Source: Campylobacter sputorum (GTDB lineage Bacteria > Campylobacterota > Campylobacteria > Campylobacterales > Campylobacteraceae). Taken from it: a stretch of DNA of 64,000 bases. A model generated the notes under the pieces. The model was not told where the DNA came from. It did no database searches and saw nothing but the letters and a program-made list of their open reading frames with translations. The stretch is taken from NCBI RefSeq assembly GCF_002220775.1, contig NZ_CP019685.1, forward strand, positions 682,001 through 746,000. Direction: 5' to 3'. Below, one piece after another: positions 7,775 through 15,721 of this stretch (positions within the stretch are counted from its first letter, which is position 1; every line of letters begins with the position of its first letter). The position numbers and the translations under genes were made by a program.

Positions 7775-8080
7775 ACTATACCTCCATAAAAAGCTAAAGT
7801 TAGTTCGGATCATTACCCCTACTTAAAACTTCGCAAGTTTTAATTTTATACAATATTTCCTTTTGTTTTGATTAATATTTATTTTGTATCAAATTTTAAA
7901 CACAAAAATTTCTAAAATATTTTATAATTTTATTTATTGTAGCTATATAAATATAGTTTTTATAAAATGTATTTTAATAAGGAGATAAAATTTAAATAAC
8001 TTATTAAAAAAGCTATAAAGTATTAAATATTGAACTAAAAAATGGAAAAATACTTTAAAAGAATTTTATTTTAAATGTTT
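7775..8080. other. AT-rich gap between atpE and the Sel1 pseudogene
   Basis: This gap holds the atpE promoter region on the minus strand (a TATAAAAT near 7846–7853 is a possible -10) and a 9-bp stem-loop with loop CGC at 7823–7843 upstream of atpE. The rest, to 8080, has no coding frame. An AAGGAG at about 7979 on the plus strand is followed by no usable start. Confidence 0.5.
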
Positions 8081-8616
8081 TTATTCACAAAGATTTGGCT
8101 GTTTTTTACAAGCCAAATTATAAAAATATTCACTTTCTTTATTTAATTTTTCATTTTTCATAATTTTGCTAAACATTAAACAACTTGTAGCTGATATAAA
8201 TTTTCCAATATTATCTGGGTTATTTGAATTACATGCTAAGTTATAATACTCTTTTGCAATATGAATATTTTTATAGCCATTTTTCTATCAAAATAAATTT
8301 CTCCTAGAACAGAACAACTCGTTATAGCTACTTTTCTGTAGTTAGTTACGCTAGAACATTTTAATTCTGCTAAATATTGAGCTTGTTTTATAAAACTTTC
8401 TTTATTGATAGGCTTTGATATTGTATGAAAATTTTCATTGCTTTATTTATATCATTTTTTAAATATTTTTTAGCAAGATTTATACAAGCGTAAAGTCCTG
8501 TTAATTTCTTTGTCATTTTTGCATTTAGTTTGAAGTTCTTTTATTTCAGATGAATGTAATGTAGAATTTATTGCAAATAATATTATTAATATCTTCTTTA
8601 TTTTAGTTTCTAATAT
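8081..8616 (-). pseudogene. Decayed Sel1-type secreted protein gene
   Basis: Three or four fragments in different frames can be joined into one Sel1-like protein. A signal-peptide-like start (K-I-K-K-I-L-I-I-L-F-A-I-N-S) lacks any ATG, GTG or TTG and follows directly on the stop of the upstream Sel1 gene. The frame shifts near 8500 into G-L-Y-A-C-I-N-L-A-K-K-Y, again near 8436 into I-K-Q-A-Q-Y-L-A-E-L-K-C and again near 8278 into I-A-K-E-Y-Y-N-L-A-C, ending at TAA 8081–8083. The KA-x3-Y and L-A-C cores and cysteines match the intact neighbour. With no start and at least three frameshifts it is a dead paralogue. Confidence 0.7.
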
Positions 8617-9380
8617 CCTTGCTCGTTTAGATTTTGATATTCATTGCAACATTCTTTTGCTTTGGTTGTTGAACAACAAATTCCAAAAAATTTTTTTGCA
8701 GCAGTTCTACTATCTTTACTTTCATTTCCCATAAGTATAAAACCAAGTGAACCACAAGAAAGACCGTCTTCTAAATCAATACAACCTTTTTTAGAATAAT
8801 CAAATGCCTTTTTCATATCCATATTAGTTCCTAAACCATTAGAATACAAATAAGTTAAACTAGCACAACTTTCTGCACTATCCAAATCGCAACCTTTTGT
8901 AAAATATTTTAAAGCCGACTGATATTTTTTTACTTCTATAAAAAGAAAACCTAGTAAACTACAACTATCTCCATTGTTTAATTTTTCACAAGCTCTAATA
9001 AGATAATTATATCCTTTTTGTATATTTTGTTTTGTTCCTTTACCAGATATATAATATAAGCCAAGTTTTCTACAAGCCGTTTTATCATCCAAATCACAAT
9101 CTTTTTTGGCATAATTAAAAGCATTTTTATACATATTAGCTGTCTCATACAATATACTCAAATTAGAACAACTTATTCCATTACCAGAATTGCAATTTTT
9201 GAGAGTTTTTTGAATACCGGCTTTAAAAGTTTCAGAATCTATATTGCTATTATTTATAAGATTGCATACAAAATCGTCAACTTTAAATTTGCAAATATCA
9301 ATAATAGAATTATAAAGTTTTTCTTCGTTTGCTAAACAACTTATAAAAAATATACATAACATTAAAATAATTTTTTTCAA
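8610..9380 (-). CDS. Secreted Sel1-repeat (Hcp-like) protein of the islet
   Basis: The 256-residue protein has a signal peptide (K-K-I-I-L-M-L-C-I-F-F-I-S-C-L-A, about residues 1–18; the cysteine before LA might also be a lipobox-like site, but this is weak) and about five cysteine-bearing Sel1 repeats, including Y-Y-I-S-G-K-G-T, YSNGLGT and K-A-F-D-Y-S-K-K-G-C. The end has a cysteine cluster, F-G-I-C-C-S-T-T-K-A-K-E-C-C. It starts at TTG 9380 inside the ATTGA that also holds the TGA stop of the upstream KAP gene, a 4-base overlap typical of translational coupling. A periplasmic location is inferred. Partner and function are unknown. Confidence 0.75.
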   Translation of the reverse strand: MKKIILMLCIFFISCLANEEKLYNSIIDICKFKVDDFVCNLINNSNIDSETFKAGIQKTLKNCNSGNGISCSNLSILYETANMYKNAFNYAKKDCDLDDKTACRKLGLYYISGKGTKQNIQKGYNYLIRACEKLNNGDSCSLLGFLFIEVKKYQSALKYFTKGCDLDSAESCASLTYLYSNGLGTNMDMKKAFDYSKKGCIDLEDGLSCGSLGFILMGNESKDSRTAAKKFFGICCSTTKAKECCNEYQNLNEQGY

Positions 9381-10444
9381 TTTTTATCCTTTAAAATATT
9401 TTCAATTTTTTTTGTAATACAAGAACATTTAAAATACTCTATACTATCTTCAAATATGGCAATATCAATTCTATTTTCTACAAAATACTCATAATACAAA
9501 TCAAATTGTGATTTATTATTTTTAATTAAATTTGGAGATTTATAGTTTTTCTTTAGATAATTTTTTAAAATTTCATTGCTTTTTTGACCATCGAAATTTA
9601 TAAAAACATCAAAAATATCTAATCTTCTTTCATTATTTTCAAACTTACCTTTTTCTATATCGCTTAGTATAGTAAATTCTTTGCATATTATAAAAGATTT
9701 GATGAGATTAATTAAAATTTTATTTTTATCATAAAATTTTTGATTTTTCATAAACTTGGCAAAATCATTTAGTGCCTCAAATATATAAAAAATCGTGCGT
9801 AAATTTTTAAGTTCTATTTTCTCAAATTCTGATAATACAGTCTCTTTATTAAAATATTTATCTATGGAAATTTCTTTTTTATCAATTTCAAATAGATCTT
9901 TAATGCTTGGATTAAAATCTAAATTTAAATCAATACATTTTTCAGAAAATACATTAAATATCTTATCATCAAGTTTATCAATATTAAAAATCAAAACTAC
10001 ATGGCAATTTTTTTGTTCTTTTAAATTTGATATAAGCCCTAAGAAATCATTAATTTGTAAGTTATTATTTTTTCTTTCTAAATCATCAAAACAAATTACA
10101 ATATCTTTAAAATCATCATTTTTGATTAAATCAAAAATAGAAACTAAATTAATATTTATATTTAAATAATTAAGAATGTTGCTAGTGATTTTGCATAATG
10201 TTTTTAATACCGCTTTTATTTTTTCTTTTTCTTTATAAATCTCAAGAGTTATATTTTCCAAAATATCCCTATAACTTTCTTTTCCAAAAAGTGAAATATG
10301 GATAAATTTTTTATCTATATTGGAATTTTTAGTAAAGTTGTTCAAAAAATATGTTTTTCCACTTCACCAAGCACCACTTATTGCTATTATTTTAGCTTTT
10401 TTCTTTTGTAGATTATTGGTTAAAATTTTTTTAATATCTTCCAT
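9377..10444 (-). pseudogene. KAP-family P-loop NTPase with TGA inside Walker A
   Basis: From ATG 10444 the frame reads 26 residues ending I-I-A-I-S-G-A-W, then TGA (10364–10366), then S-G-K-T-Y-F-L-N-N-F and about 320 more residues to 9377. The join recreates a KAP-type Walker A, GAW[G]SGKT, so TGA has replaced a glycine codon (GGA to TGA, one base). A Walker B with paired Asp follows (I-V-I-C-F-D-D-L-E, about residue 125) and then N-N-L-Q-I-N-D-F-L-G and V-V-L-I-F-N-I-D, all typical of KAP NTPases. The C-terminal half is lysine- and asparagine-rich and unrecognised. A TTG at 10345 could start a 322-residue product without the P-loop. TGA is a normal stop elsewhere in this window. Confidence 0.75.
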
Positions 10445-10499
10445 TTAAAATTCTTGCTCGTCTCGCATAAAATTGTAAAAACATTATATTAGGATTTAT

Positions 10500-10526
10500 A
10501 CTTATAGAAATCTTACCTATAGAGAT
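10500..10526 (+). promoter_or_regulatory. Tandem 12-base repeats, possible XRE operator
   Basis: ACTTATAGAAAT (10500–10511) and ACCTATAGAGAT (10515–10526) match at 10 of 12 positions with a 15-base period. They lie in the 87-base gap between the divergent KAP and XRE genes, ending five bases before the XRE start codon. This is a plausible autoregulatory operator, inferred from position only. Confidence 0.4.
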
Positions 10527-10531
10527 GAATA

Positions 10532-10782
10532 ATGTTAAATTTGCCACAGATAACAACAGAAAAAGAAAATGAAGAATTTTTTAAAAATATAGCAAATAAT
10601 GTAAAGAAGAAAAGAATTGAAAAAGGTTTTAGCCAACTTGAAACTGCCTTAAGTATAGGTCAAGCATCAAGTGGCTTTTATGCAAATATGGAAAATAACG
10701 CGCACTCAAAAAATTTAATCTCCTTCATCTTTTAAAACTTTCAAAGCTTTTTGAGTGTGATATAAGAGAATTTTTTGAATGA
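10532..10782 (+). pseudogene. XRE (Cro/CI-type) regulator with a frameshift
   Basis: From ATG 10532 the frame encodes a helix-turn-helix: N-I-A-N-N-V-K-K-K-R-I-E-K-G-F-S-Q-L-E-T and SSGFYANMENNAHS (about residues 18–58). It then stops early at TAA after a run of six A (10708–10713). Adding one A to that run restores the expected end of an XRE domain, F-N-L-L-H-L-L-K-L-S-K-L-F-E-C-D-I-R-E-F-F-E, ending at TGA 10780–10782, for a protein of about 83 residues. It is therefore frameshifted by one base in a homopolymer, from a real mutation, slippage or a sequencing error. It is divergent from the KAP gene. Confidence 0.7.
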
Positions 10783-10786
10783 ATTT

Positions 10787-11653
10787 TTACTTTATCTCAG
10801 CTTCTTCTTTTAATGCTTGTGCGTAAATTTCTCTTAATTTTATAGTATATTTACCTATTTTTCCATCATTTATAAGCTTATCATCAGCTTTTATAACAGG
10901 TAATAATATAATCGTAGCAGCACTTATAAACACCTCATCTGCTTCGTATACTTCTTGCATAGTGAAATTTCTTTCTTCTACGCTAAGTCCTATATTTTTT
11001 GCTATGTTGATTATTTTGGCTCTTCTTATACCAGGCAAAATTTCATTTGAAAGTGCTTTTGTTATAAGGATATCATTTTTTATGATAAAAGCACTTGAAC
11101 TAGAGCATTCTGTAACATGTCCGTTTTCAGTCATAAAGCATTCATAAACTCCAGCTTTATGTGCAAGTTCTTTTGCTATACACTGACCAAGTAGCGATAT
11201 TGATTTGATATTTCTTTTTTTCCATCTTATATCAGGAACACTTATCGTTTCTATGCCAGTTTTAGTTAATTCATTTTCTAAAACATTTGTTTTAAAGACA
11301 TAAGCCATTACTGTTGGTTTTAAATTTTTAACAAAATAAAATTCTCTTTGTGCTACGCCTCTTGTGATTTGTATGTAAATTCCACCTTCTTGTAGATTAT
11401 TTTTTTCTATAAGTTGTTTTAATACGTTATCTTCAAATTCAACTTTTGTATAAGGCAGTTTTAATTCTATTGATTTCATAGAATTTTCAAATCTTTCCCA
11501 AAATGCTTCCCTATCTACTAGTTTAGAATTTATTATTGGAACTACTTCATAAATTCCATCGCCAAATATAAAACCTCTATCAAAAATGCTAACTTTAGCT
11601 TCATTTTTATCCATAAATTTGCCATTTAAAAAAACTATATTTTCACTAAACAT
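10787..11653 (-). CDS. PLP class IV aminotransferase (D-amino-acid transaminase-like)
   Basis: The 288-residue protein belongs to fold-type IV PLP transaminases. It shows the N-terminal S-I-F-D-R-G-F-I-F-G-D-G-I-Y-E signature, I-Q-I-T-R-G-V-A-Q-R, and R-W-K-K-R-N-I-K-S-I-S-L-L, in which the Lys in N-I-K-S is the PLP-binding residue. The R-x-I-K-S-x-x-L-L form and Q-R-E-F-Y-F loop are closer to D-alanine aminotransferase than to IlvE, so making D-Glu/D-Ala is the likeliest role, though branched-chain activity cannot be excluded. It ends four bases after the frameshifted XRE gene, so the two converge. Confidence 0.8.
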   Translation of the reverse strand: MFSENIVFLNGKFMDKNEAKVSIFDRGFIFGDGIYEVVPIINSKLVDREAFWERFENSMKSIELKLPYTKVEFEDNVLKQLIEKNNLQEGGIYIQITRGVAQREFYFVKNLKPTVMAYVFKTNVLENELTKTGIETISVPDIRWKKRNIKSISLLGQCIAKELAHKAGVYECFMTENGHVTECSSSSAFIIKNDILITKALSNEILPGIRRAKIINIAKNIGLSVEERNFTMQEVYEADEVFISAATIILLPVIKADDKLINDGKIGKYTIKLREIYAQALKEEAEIK

Positions 11654-11763
11654 TAATTATCCTTTTTTGTTTTTTTATCATTGTATCAAATTTTAAACTA
11701 TTTGTTACAATTTTTTTGTTATAGTTTTAGCGTAGTATCAAAATCTAATAAGGCTTATAAAAA

Positions 11764-12255
11764 ATGTTTAGCAAAATCAAAACTTTTATATTAAAAAATG
11801 TTTTTTTAGTGTCTAAAAAACCAGTTCTTTTTTTGGATCTTTTAGAAGCAAATTCTCTATACAACGAAAATATGCTTATAGATCCATCAAAACTAAATTT
11901 TAGATTTAAATATACATCATTGTATGGTTTATTTGCACTTTTTACTATATTTGTGTTACTTTTTGTTACTTTATTAATGCATAGATTTTTTACTACTTTA
12001 AATTTTCATTTACTTATAGTAATTGTAGTTGTTAGCACGATTGGTATGGTTTTTTGTTTTGATGTGTTTAAAATTTGGGCTAGAAAAAATATAAGTTTGG
12101 TTCTTATCAAAAAAGCCTGGGAAAATCATTTTCCATTTTTTCCATATGAAAAATATTCTAAAAAAGTAGAAGAAATTTATAATAACGCACTAAAAGAAGA
12201 AATTCAAAGAAGAGATATGCAACAATATGTTATGAGTAAGATTTCCAAATCTTGA
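11764..12255 (+). CDS. Hypothetical membrane protein with two helices
   Basis: The 163-residue protein has two strong hydrophobic segments (about residues 56–75 and 81–103), a lysine-rich N-terminus (MFSKIKTFILKN) and a charged C-terminal helix (K-K-V-E-E-I-Y-N-N-A-L-K-E-E-I-Q-R-R) likely to be cytoplasmic. I do not recognise the family. The gene stands alone, divergent from the aminotransferase and convergent with the FtsL-like gene, whose stop is three bases away. Confidence 0.7.
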   Translation: MFSKIKTFILKNVFLVSKKPVLFLDLLEANSLYNENMLIDPSKLNFRFKYTSLYGLFALFTIFVLLFVTLLMHRFFTTLNFHLLIVIVVVSTIGMVFCFDVFKIWARKNISLVLIKKAWENHFPFFPYEKYSKKVEEIYNNALKEEIQRRDMQQYVMSKISKS

Positions 12256-12257
12256 TT

Positions 12258-12563
12258 TTATGGTATTGAGAGTGGGGTTAATATTTGATTTTTAAATTTA
12301 ATTGCTTGTAGGGTTGAGTTAAGTTCTCTATTTTCTTCTTTTAAAACCTCTATTTTACTGTTTATCTCAGAAATATCTCTGCTTATATAATAAACTTTAT
12401 TTGTTATGCCTATTTTCATTAAAAATATCAATAATAAAACAAACATTCCAAGAACAACTATAACAAGATCTTTAAAATTTATGCCATTTTCTTGTAAATT
12501 TGATATCCTATTTTCTTCTAATAGAGTTTGTTTATCTTGGATATTGTCATTTTTGTTGTTCAT
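12258..12563 (-). CDS. Small bitopic coiled-coil protein, FtsL-like candidate
   Basis: The 101-residue protein has a short asparagine-rich cytoplasmic N-terminus, one membrane helix (about residues 32–52, L-V-I-V-V-L-G-M-F-V-L-L-L-I-F-L) and a periplasmic coiled coil (about 60–92, I-S-E-I-N-S-K-I-E-V-L-K-E-E-N-R-E-L-N). Topology, size and position directly after rsmH, overlapping it by 17 bases, are those of the divisome protein FtsL, which follows rsmH in most bacterial division clusters. FtsL is too divergent to recognise by residues, so this is an inference from topology and order. The ppiD-ftsA-ftsZ genes nearby support a division context. Confidence 0.7.
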   Translation of the reverse strand: MNNKNDNIQDKQTLLEENRISNLQENGINFKDLVIVVLGMFVLLLIFLMKIGITNKVYYISRDISEINSKIEVLKEENRELNSTLQAIKFKNQILTPLSIP

Positions 12564-13494
12564 TTTTTCCTCTGTTTATATAAAACACTCTTAATTTTGC
12601 ACTAGAACTACGAGAATTTTCTTTTAACTCATTTTGCGATGCTACTATAGGTTTTTTGTTTAGTAAGTATCCAATGTTGTGATTATTCCCACATTCGCAT
12701 TTTAAAGCAAATTCTGGACAAATACAACTTTTTGACCATTGTTTAAATTTGTTTTTAACTATCCTATCTTCTAGTGAGTGAAATGTTATTATAGCCAAAA
12801 AACACTCATTTATGTTACTTTTTTCAATGTTATTTAGTAAATTTTCTAGTTCATCAAGTTCTTTATTTACCTCTATTCTTATGGCTTGAAAAACCAAAAT
12901 AGCGGTGTCTATATTTCTACCTTTTATCTTAAATTTATTTACTAAATTTGTTAAATGTTTTGGTGATGTTATATTTGAAATTTTTCTTTGATTAATTATA
13001 GCTTGAGCAATTTTTCTTGCGTTATTAAGTTCTCCAAATTTATATAAAATATCACTTAAATTTTCAAAAGAATATGAATTTATAACATCATAAGCACTTA
13101 TACTTAAATCACTATCCATTCTCATATCTAAAACATCGCTATTTAATCCAAAGCCTCTTGAATTTTTATCAAGTTGCAATGATGAAACACCAATATCTGC
13201 CAAAATTCCTTTAATATTATGTATATCGTCTTGCTTAACATAATTTAGTATATTTGAGTATGTATCTTTATGTATATCAACTCTATGTTTGTATGGCTTA
13301 AGTCTATTTAGTGAGAAATTTATAGCCTCTATGTCTCTATCGCAAGTAATAATCTTTATATCTTTGCAAGTTTTAAGTAAAGCCTCGCTGTGTCCACCAT
13401 ATCCAAGTGTGCAGTCTAAAATAATGCCATTTTTAATGTTAGAAAAAAAAGATAAAATCTCATCTTTTAAAACAGGAATATGAGGAATTTTCAA
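12547..13494 (-). CDS. rsmH: 16S rRNA (cytosine-1402 N4) methyltransferase
   Basis: RsmH (MraW) methylates C1402 in the ribosomal decoding centre using S-adenosylmethionine. The protein has the SAM site L-D-C-T-L-G-Y-G-G-H-S-E-A-L-L, the R-G-F-G-L-N-S-D-V-L-D-M-R-M-D block and I-T-F-H-S-L-E-D-R-I-V-K near the C-terminus. I chose TTG 13494 because it begins K-I-P-H-I-P-V-L-K, the usual N-terminus, gives 315 residues (normal), and has AGG eight bases upstream. A longer frame from 13656 would run into the divergent gene at 13560 and adds non-conserved sequence. Confidence 0.95.
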   Translation of the reverse strand: MKIPHIPVLKDEILSFFSNIKNGIILDCTLGYGGHSEALLKTCKDIKIITCDRDIEAINFSLNRLKPYKHRVDIHKDTYSNILNYVKQDDIHNIKGILADIGVSSLQLDKNSRGFGLNSDVLDMRMDSDLSISAYDVINSYSFENLSDILYKFGELNNARKIAQAIINQRKISNITSPKHLTNLVNKFKIKGRNIDTAILVFQAIRIEVNKELDELENLLNNIEKSNINECFLAIITFHSLEDRIVKNKFKQWSKSCICPEFALKCECGNNHNIGYLLNKKPIVASQNELKENSRSSSAKLRVFYINRGKNEQQK

Positions 13495-13525
13495 ATTAAA
13501 ACCTAAATAAGTAAAATAAATGTAG

Positions 13526-13531
13526 TATAAT
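13526..13531 (+). promoter_or_regulatory. Probable -10 box for the aldolase-like gene
   Basis: TATAAT preceded by TGTAG lies 28 bases before the start codon at 13560, in the 65-base gap from divergent rsmH. No -35 box is visible, which is usual for Campylobacter sigma70 promoters. Confidence 0.5.
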
Positions 13532-13559
13532 ATCAAATTAAAGTTAAATAAGGTTAAAA

Positions 13560-14129
13560 ATGTGTTTTGATTACTATTTAGAAGAGATTCAAAAAATGTC
13601 GCTTTCCATGTTTCGAAAAGGTTTTTTAGGAATTTTTCATGGTTCAATTTCTGCAAGGTTAGAACAAGATAAATTTATAATCAATAAAAAAAATGCAGTT
13701 TTTGATAGTTTACAAAAAGATGATTTGATTATTTTGACATCGCAAAAAGACTATAGATGGAATGAAGCAAGTATCGATAGTTATACTCACTATAATATAT
13801 ATAAAAACATTTATGAGGCAAAATATGTTTGTTATGCAATGCCGCCAAATGTCATAGCTTATAGTTTAAATAATAGTGCTATAGTCCCAAAAGATTACTA
13901 TGGTGCTATAAATTTTAATAACATTGAAATTTATGATCCAAAGCAGTTTGATGATTGGTATGAAAGAGCTAGTATTGAAATTTATAGATATATGATAGAA
14001 AAAAATACAAATATTATAGTTATAAAAGGTTATGGAATATTTTGTTATGGTAGGACTATATATGAGCTTGCAAAAAATATAGCAGTACTTGAAAATAGTT
14101 GTAAGTTATTAAATTTAAGTAAAATTTAA
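13560..14129 (+). CDS. Class II aldolase/adducin-fold protein lacking zinc ligands
   Basis: The 189-residue protein matches the class II aldolase/adducin fold: a helical start, G-S-I-S-A-R-L (about residues 29–35), K-D-D-L-I-I-L, a T-H-Y-N-I-Y helix and a C-terminal A-K-N-I-A-V-L-E helix. In active aldolases zinc is bound by H-x-H before an aya-type helix and by His in a G-H-G motif. Here those places read Y-A-M-P-P-N-V-I-A-Y and K-G-Y-G-I-F, so the ligands seem lost and metal-dependent aldolase activity is unlikely. ATG 13560 has AAGG upstream. It is divergent from rsmH and upstream of ppiD. Confidence 0.75.
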   Translation: MCFDYYLEEIQKMSLSMFRKGFLGIFHGSISARLEQDKFIINKKNAVFDSLQKDDLIILTSQKDYRWNEASIDSYTHYNIYKNIYEAKYVCYAMPPNVIAYSLNNSAIVPKDYYGAINFNNIEIYDPKQFDDWYERASIEIYRYMIEKNTNIIVIKGYGIFCYGRTIYELAKNIAVLENSCKLLNLSKI

Positions 14130-14260
14130 CTAACTTTCTTGTTAGTAAAAAAGTTTAAATATTTTAAAATATAATGCCGAATTTAAGCTTTTTTAAACAC
14201 TAAATTATATAAAATATTAAATTGATTATTTGTATTTGTTAGTAAAGGGAAAAATTTATT

Positions 14261-15715
14261 ATGATAACATGGATGCAAAAAAATAAGAAATATCTTGTTG
14301 TTACTATATGGATAAGCACTATAGCTTTTGTTGGTGCTGGTTTTGTTGGTTGGGGTGCTTATGATTTTAATTCAGATAGATCAAAATCTGTTGCAAAAGT
14401 AGGTCATAGAACTGTTAGTATAGAAGAATTTCAACAAAGGTATTCTAATTTTTATAATTACTATAATAATATGTTTGATGGTAAATTTACAAAAGAACAA
14501 GCAGAGCAGATGGGACTTGACAATCTTGCTTTGCAAAATTTAATACAAGAGAATTTGTTGTTAAATTATGCCGATGATATAGGTATAAGAGTTAGCGAAA
14601 ATGATATAGCTGATAGTATAATGAAAGATGTAAATTTCCAAAAAAATGGTGTTTTTGATAGGTCTCTTTACGAGGATATACTTAGAACAAATGGTATTAA
14701 ACCGGCAAAATTTGAAGAGAGTTTAAAAAAGACAATATTATTGCAAAAACTATTTAATGCTTTGAACATCCCAGCATCAAAAGATGATATTGAAATGCTA
14801 GCTTCTTCTTTTTTTATGCAAGATAGGATTGCTATAGATGTCGTAACGCCAGATAAAAATGTTAGTATAAATGAAGAAGAACTTAAAAAAACTTGGGAAG
14901 AGAATAAAAATAAATTTCAAACAGAGAAAAGTTATGAGCTTAAAGCTCTTTATATTCCTAGTGTAAATGTTGATTTAAATGAAACTGAACTACTTGCATT
15001 TTATGATGAAAATAGAGGAAACTATAGAGACATTAATGATAAAATATTAGAGTATAAAGAGGTTAAAGATAGCGTAAAACAAGATTATAATATGAAAGAA
15101 ACTAGAAAAATAGCTCTAGAAAAATATGTTGAGTTTAAAAAAGATACAAATATTGCTAATCAAAACTTACTCGTAAAAGAAAGTAATGCAACTTTTCCTA
15201 TTGTAGAGCTAGAAAATGCAAAAGCTAATGATATATTAAAGCCATTTGAATATGATAATGGTTATTTGATAGCTAAAGTTGAAAAAGTAAATTTACCAGA
15301 GCCTAAAACTTATGAAGATGCAAGAAATGATGCTATGGATATATACATGGCAAAAATAACAAAGAAAAATTTAGAAGATAAAGCAAAAAAATCTTTGGAG
15401 AATTTTTCTGGAAAAGATATTGGTTTTATAAGTAGAGATACTAAAAAAAGTTTTGATAATATTACTGAGAGTGAGTTTCAAATTTTTGTTTCACAGTTAT
15501 TTGAACAAACTAACAAAAAAGGTTATATTCTTTTAGATAAAAAAGCTATAATATACGAAATTTTGGAACAAAATTTGCTTGACAATAACAAGTTAGTTGA
15601 ATATAAAGATATGCTAACACAAAGTTCAAATAGCTTAATAAATGATGAGTTAAATTCAGATCTTATAAGCTCGTTGTTAAAAAGTTATAAAATTGAACAA
15701 TATTATAAAAGGTAG
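14261..15715 (+). CDS. PpiD-like periplasmic SurA_N-domain chaperone
   Basis: The 484-residue protein is anchored by one membrane helix (about residues 11–31, L-V-V-T-I-W-I-S-T-I-A-F-V-G-A). A SurA_N-type chaperone domain follows (about 45–190; V-A-K-V-G-H-R-T-V-S-I-E-E-F and N-L-I-Q-E-N-L-L-L). The parvulin-like middle part (about 215–350) is weak, as in many PpiD proteins, and a third domain completes the chain. PpiD assists newly exported proteins near the Sec translocon. It is followed by ftsA after 6 bases. In C. jejuni a PpiD-like gene also precedes ftsA. A TATAAT at 14170–14175 is a possible promoter. Confidence 0.85.
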   Translation: MITWMQKNKKYLVVTIWISTIAFVGAGFVGWGAYDFNSDRSKSVAKVGHRTVSIEEFQQRYSNFYNYYNNMFDGKFTKEQAEQMGLDNLALQNLIQENLLLNYADDIGIRVSENDIADSIMKDVNFQKNGVFDRSLYEDILRTNGIKPAKFEESLKKTILLQKLFNALNIPASKDDIEMLASSFFMQDRIAIDVVTPDKNVSINEEELKKTWEENKNKFQTEKSYELKALYIPSVNVDLNETELLAFYDENRGNYRDINDKILEYKEVKDSVKQDYNMKETRKIALEKYVEFKKDTNIANQNLLVKESNATFPIVELENAKANDILKPFEYDNGYLIAKVEKVNLPEPKTYEDARNDAMDIYMAKITKKNLEDKAKKSLENFSGKDIGFISRDTKKSFDNITESEFQIFVSQLFEQTNKKGYILLDKKAIIYEILEQNLLDNNKLVEYKDMLTQSSNSLINDELNSDLISSLLKSYKIEQYYKR

Positions 15716-15721
15716 TATATT

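Noticed and set aside
7823-7843. Stem-loop upstream of atpE as an intrinsic terminator
   Set aside because: No gene on either strand ends close enough, and it lies in the atpE leader or promoter region.
10343-10366. TGA read as glycine or tryptophan (code reassignment or selenocysteine)
   Set aside because: Several intact genes here end at TGA (for example the AI-2E permease and the 163-residue membrane protein), and no selenocysteine-type hairpin follows. A nonsense mutation is simpler.
7343-10782. A tRNA-Leu-integrated genomic island covering the Sel1/KAP/XRE block
   Set aside because: No integrase or flanking copy of the tRNA end was found, and atpE separates the tRNA from the islet.
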